Assembly: GCF_028289625.1 (NCBI RefSeq)
Contig: NZ_JANQOM010000087.1
Coordinates: forward strand, 1 to 37,967
Source: Winogradskyella sp.
GTDB taxonomy: Bacteria; Bacteroidota; Bacteroidia; Flavobacteriales; Flavobacteriaceae
Direction: 5' to 3'
Length of the DNA: 37,967 nucleotides
Position numbers and translations under genes: made by a program. The notes below the pieces were generated by a model. That model was not told where the DNA came from, ran no database searches, and saw only the letters and a list, made by a program, of their open reading frames with translations. Of the stretch, positions 36,161-37,967 are shown piece after piece; the first letter of the stretch is position 1; the number at the start of each line of letters is the position of its first letter.

Positions 36161-36162
36161 GT

Positions 36163-36194
36163 TTTAGTGTAACTAAAAAAAATAAGTATCTTTC
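36163..36194 (+). promoter_or_regulatory. Tentative promoter of the remB-like gene
   Basis: TTTA at 36163-36166, a 20-nt spacer and TATCTTTC at 36187-36194 each differ by one base from TTTG and TAnnTTTG. The position just after a terminator and 24 nt before the ATG is right, but the match is imperfect. Confidence 0.3.
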
Positions 36195-36218
36195 GAGTAC
36201 TAAAAATCTAGTTTTTTC

Positions 36219-37967
36219 ATGAAGCACGTTAAGCTTATTGTTTTTTTATTAATGTCTTTTCAGAGTTATGCTCAAACCATTTCTACATATGAAAAACCAC
36301 CTGTTTTTAGTGAATGCGATTCTTTAGCAGTAGAAGAACTGAAATCGTGTTTTAACTATACGTTAAACAACTTTATTTACAAGAATTTTCAAGTGCCCCA
36401 AATTGTAAGTGATGATGCATATAAAGGAGATGTTCAAATCTTATTCGAGGTGAACAAGGACGGAAAATTCAACGTCATATATACAGATGCCATATATGAT
36501 GAATTGAAGACGGAGAGCAAGCGTGTTTTTCAATTATTGCCAAAAATTAAACCTGCTACCTATAACGGTAAACCCACCTTTATTCAGTATAGTATAAGTA
36601 TAGCTATTCCCCTAACAGAACCCGTAAAGGAAGAAGAAAAGATTTTAGATAAAGGTGAAATGACAGAAGAAGATAGTCTTAATGCCACCTTATCTAATGA
36701 GTTTGATGCAGTTAATGATGAATTGAAGCCTTATGAAAAATTAGAGTATAGCAGTCAATTAAATATTCCATTTACACATTCTTATTATGCGCGTTTTGAT
36801 GATGAAATGAATGCCATAGGCACTAATAGTCATACGGCTGCAAAACCTTTTGTTTATAGTGATGTTGAAAGATATTATGATATAAAAGCAGAGAAAAAGA
36901 GTCTGGCAAAAGATGTTGATTCATGGTTTGGAAGAAAATTGTATAACGAACATATGGTGGAAGTGCAGGGCAAGGATTATTGGTTTACAATAGATCCTAT
37001 TGCGGATTTACAAGTGGGTAAAGATACCGAAGCTGATGATGGCACTTGGAATAATACAAGAGGTATTTTTATACAGGCTGGTTTTGGAAAGCGATTTAAT
37101 ATATCGACGTCGATATACGAGAGTCAAGGACGCTTTGCGGATTACTTTAACCGTTTTGCTGAAAGCTTAAGGGCATTTGGACCAGATCCTGCAATAATAC
37201 CTGGGCGTGGCATTGCTAAGAGGTTCAAGGATAATTCATATGATTATCCGGTTGCAGAAGCTTATTTGTCATATACACCAGTTGATTTTTTAAATATTCA
37301 GTTCGGACATGGAAAGAATTTTATAGGTGATGGTTATCGATCGTTATTTCAAAGTGACGTAGCTAGTCCGTATCCATTTTTGAAATTGAATGCAACATTT
37401 TGGAAAATAAAATATACAAGTACTTGGATGTGGTTAAAAGATGTTCGTCCCGAAGTGGTTGTGGATGATGCCTTTTTAACTAAATATATGGCTAATCATT
37501 ATTTGAGTTGGAATGTCTCTAAACGTCTTAACATTGGTCTTTTTGAATCTGTAATGTGGGCAGATACCAACGGAAGAGGCTTTGATGTTAATTATCTGAA
37601 TCCAATAATATTTTTTAGGGCTATAGAATTTCAAACGGGTCAAGGAGCAGGAAACGCCATATTAGGTTTAAGCGGAAAATACAAATGGAATAACAAAGTC
37701 AACCTCTATGGGCAGTTTATTTTAGATGAGTTTTCATTGAGCGATGTCACGGGTGGTGACAAGAGTTGGAAGAATAAATTCGGATTTCAACTCGGGGCAA
37801 AATACTTTAACGCCTTTAAGGTTGATAATCTATTGTTACAGGCAGAGTACAATCAGGTACGCCCTTACACCTATTCGCATAATACAATAGTTTTAAACTA
37901 TGCGCATTTTAACCAACCTATGGCACACCTATGGGGAGCCAACTTTAGGGAGTTGGTATTGATTGGA
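36219..37967 (+). CDS. remB: RemB-like outer-membrane gliding protein, partial (3' end outside the window)
   Basis: This frame is open from the ATG at 36219 to the window edge (583 codons, no stop). A signal peptide (cleavage near SYAQ, 17-19) precedes a region (about 28-131) that resembles the TonB C-terminal domain of the two upstream genes: VFSEC with C33 and C44, ILFEVNKDGKFN, SKRVFQLLPKIKPATYNGKP and SISIAIPL. It has no membrane anchor. The remainder (about 185 on) is aromatic-rich and barrel-like, with stretches such as FGHGKNFIGDGYRSLF and LNPIIFFRAIEFQTGQG, similar to capsule-assembly Wzi-type barrels. The layout and the position after sprA, gcvH and tonB suit RemB of Flavobacterium johnsoniae. 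The name is a recognition, not a search result. Confidence 0.72.
   Translation, partial: MKHVKLIVFLLMSFQSYAQTISTYEKPPVFSECDSLAVEELKSCFNYTLNNFIYKNFQVPQIVSDDAYKGDVQILFEVNKDGKFNVIYTDAIYDELKTESKRVFQLLPKIKPATYNGKPTFIQYSISIAIPLTEPVKEEEKILDKGEMTEEDSLNATLSNEFDAVNDELKPYEKLEYSSQLNIPFTHSYYARFDDEMNAIGTNSHTAAKPFVYSDVERYYDIKAEKKSLAKDVDSWFGRKLYNEHMVEVQGKDYWFTIDPIADLQVGKDTEADDGTWNNTRGIFIQAGFGKRFNISTSIYESQGRFADYFNRFAESLRAFGPDPAIIPGRGIAKRFKDNSYDYPVAEAYLSYTPVDFLNIQFGHGKNFIGDGYRSLFQSDVASPYPFLKLNATFWKIKYTSTWMWLKDVRPEVVVDDAFLTKYMANHYLSWNVSKRLNIGLFESVMWADTNGRGFDVNYLNPIIFFRAIEFQTGQGAGNAILGLSGKYKWNNKVNLYGQFILDEFSLSDVTGGDKSWKNKFGFQLGAKYFNAFKVDNLLLQAEYNQVRPYTYSHNTIVLNYAHFNQPMAHLWGANFRELVLIG

Overview
The window looks like core chromosome of a member of the Flavobacteriaceae (Bacteroidetes). 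The evidence is AT-rich DNA, start codons without Shine-Dalgarno sequences, promoter-like sites of the Bacteroidetes form TTTG-N20-TAnnTTTG, an alternative complex III (act) operon, and type IX secretion and gliding genes (sprA, a remB-like gene and a cargo protease with a type IX sorting domain). I do not assign a genus. Nearly every gene is recognisable, and I see no insertion sequence, prophage, CRISPR array or rRNA. No gene-free stretch exceeds about 210 bases.

Regions. (1) 1-970: a tRNA-Gln(TTG) with a terminator, then a tandem universal stress protein on the minus strand. (2) 1028-5612: the rimP-nusA-infB transcription/translation operon, with a consensus promoter and a terminator-like hairpin in its leader, closed by a bidirectional terminator shared with a convergent SPOR-domain gene (5639-6028, minus). 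(3) 6144-17946: an eight-gene respiratory operon actA-B-C-D-E-F-coxB-coxA. It encodes a complete quinol:cytochrome c oxidoreductase (alternative complex III) followed by subunits II and I of an aa3-type oxidase, and ends at a strong hairpin. (4) 18004-21320: ruvB, a cytochrome P450 and epoxyqueuosine reductase queG; the last two overlap by 4 nt. (5) 21373-23095: a secreted trypsin-like protease with a type IX sorting domain and its own terminator. (6) 23181-25466: malic enzyme maeB with a phosphotransacetylase-like C-terminus. (7) 25633-33596: ruvA overlapping the giant outer-membrane translocon gene sprA. (8) 33611-34404: gcvH from its own consensus promoter, overlapping a VanZ-like gene. (9) 34468-37967: two tonB-type genes and the start of a remB-like outer-membrane gene whose N-terminus carries the same TonB C-terminal-like domain. 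This gene runs off the window.

How the genes work together: ActA-F would oxidise menaquinol and pass electrons through c-type hemes to CoxA/B. SprA would export the protease and other type IX cargo. The TonB proteins would energise outer-membrane transport, and RemB may link a TonB-like periplasmic domain to a barrel. The points most worth a second look are a helix-hairpin-helix domain fused to ActC, a Cys-pair TonB-like domain shared by three consecutive genes, the histidine-rich ActF loop, the replaced Glu in the CoxB CuA loop, and the rimP leader hairpin.
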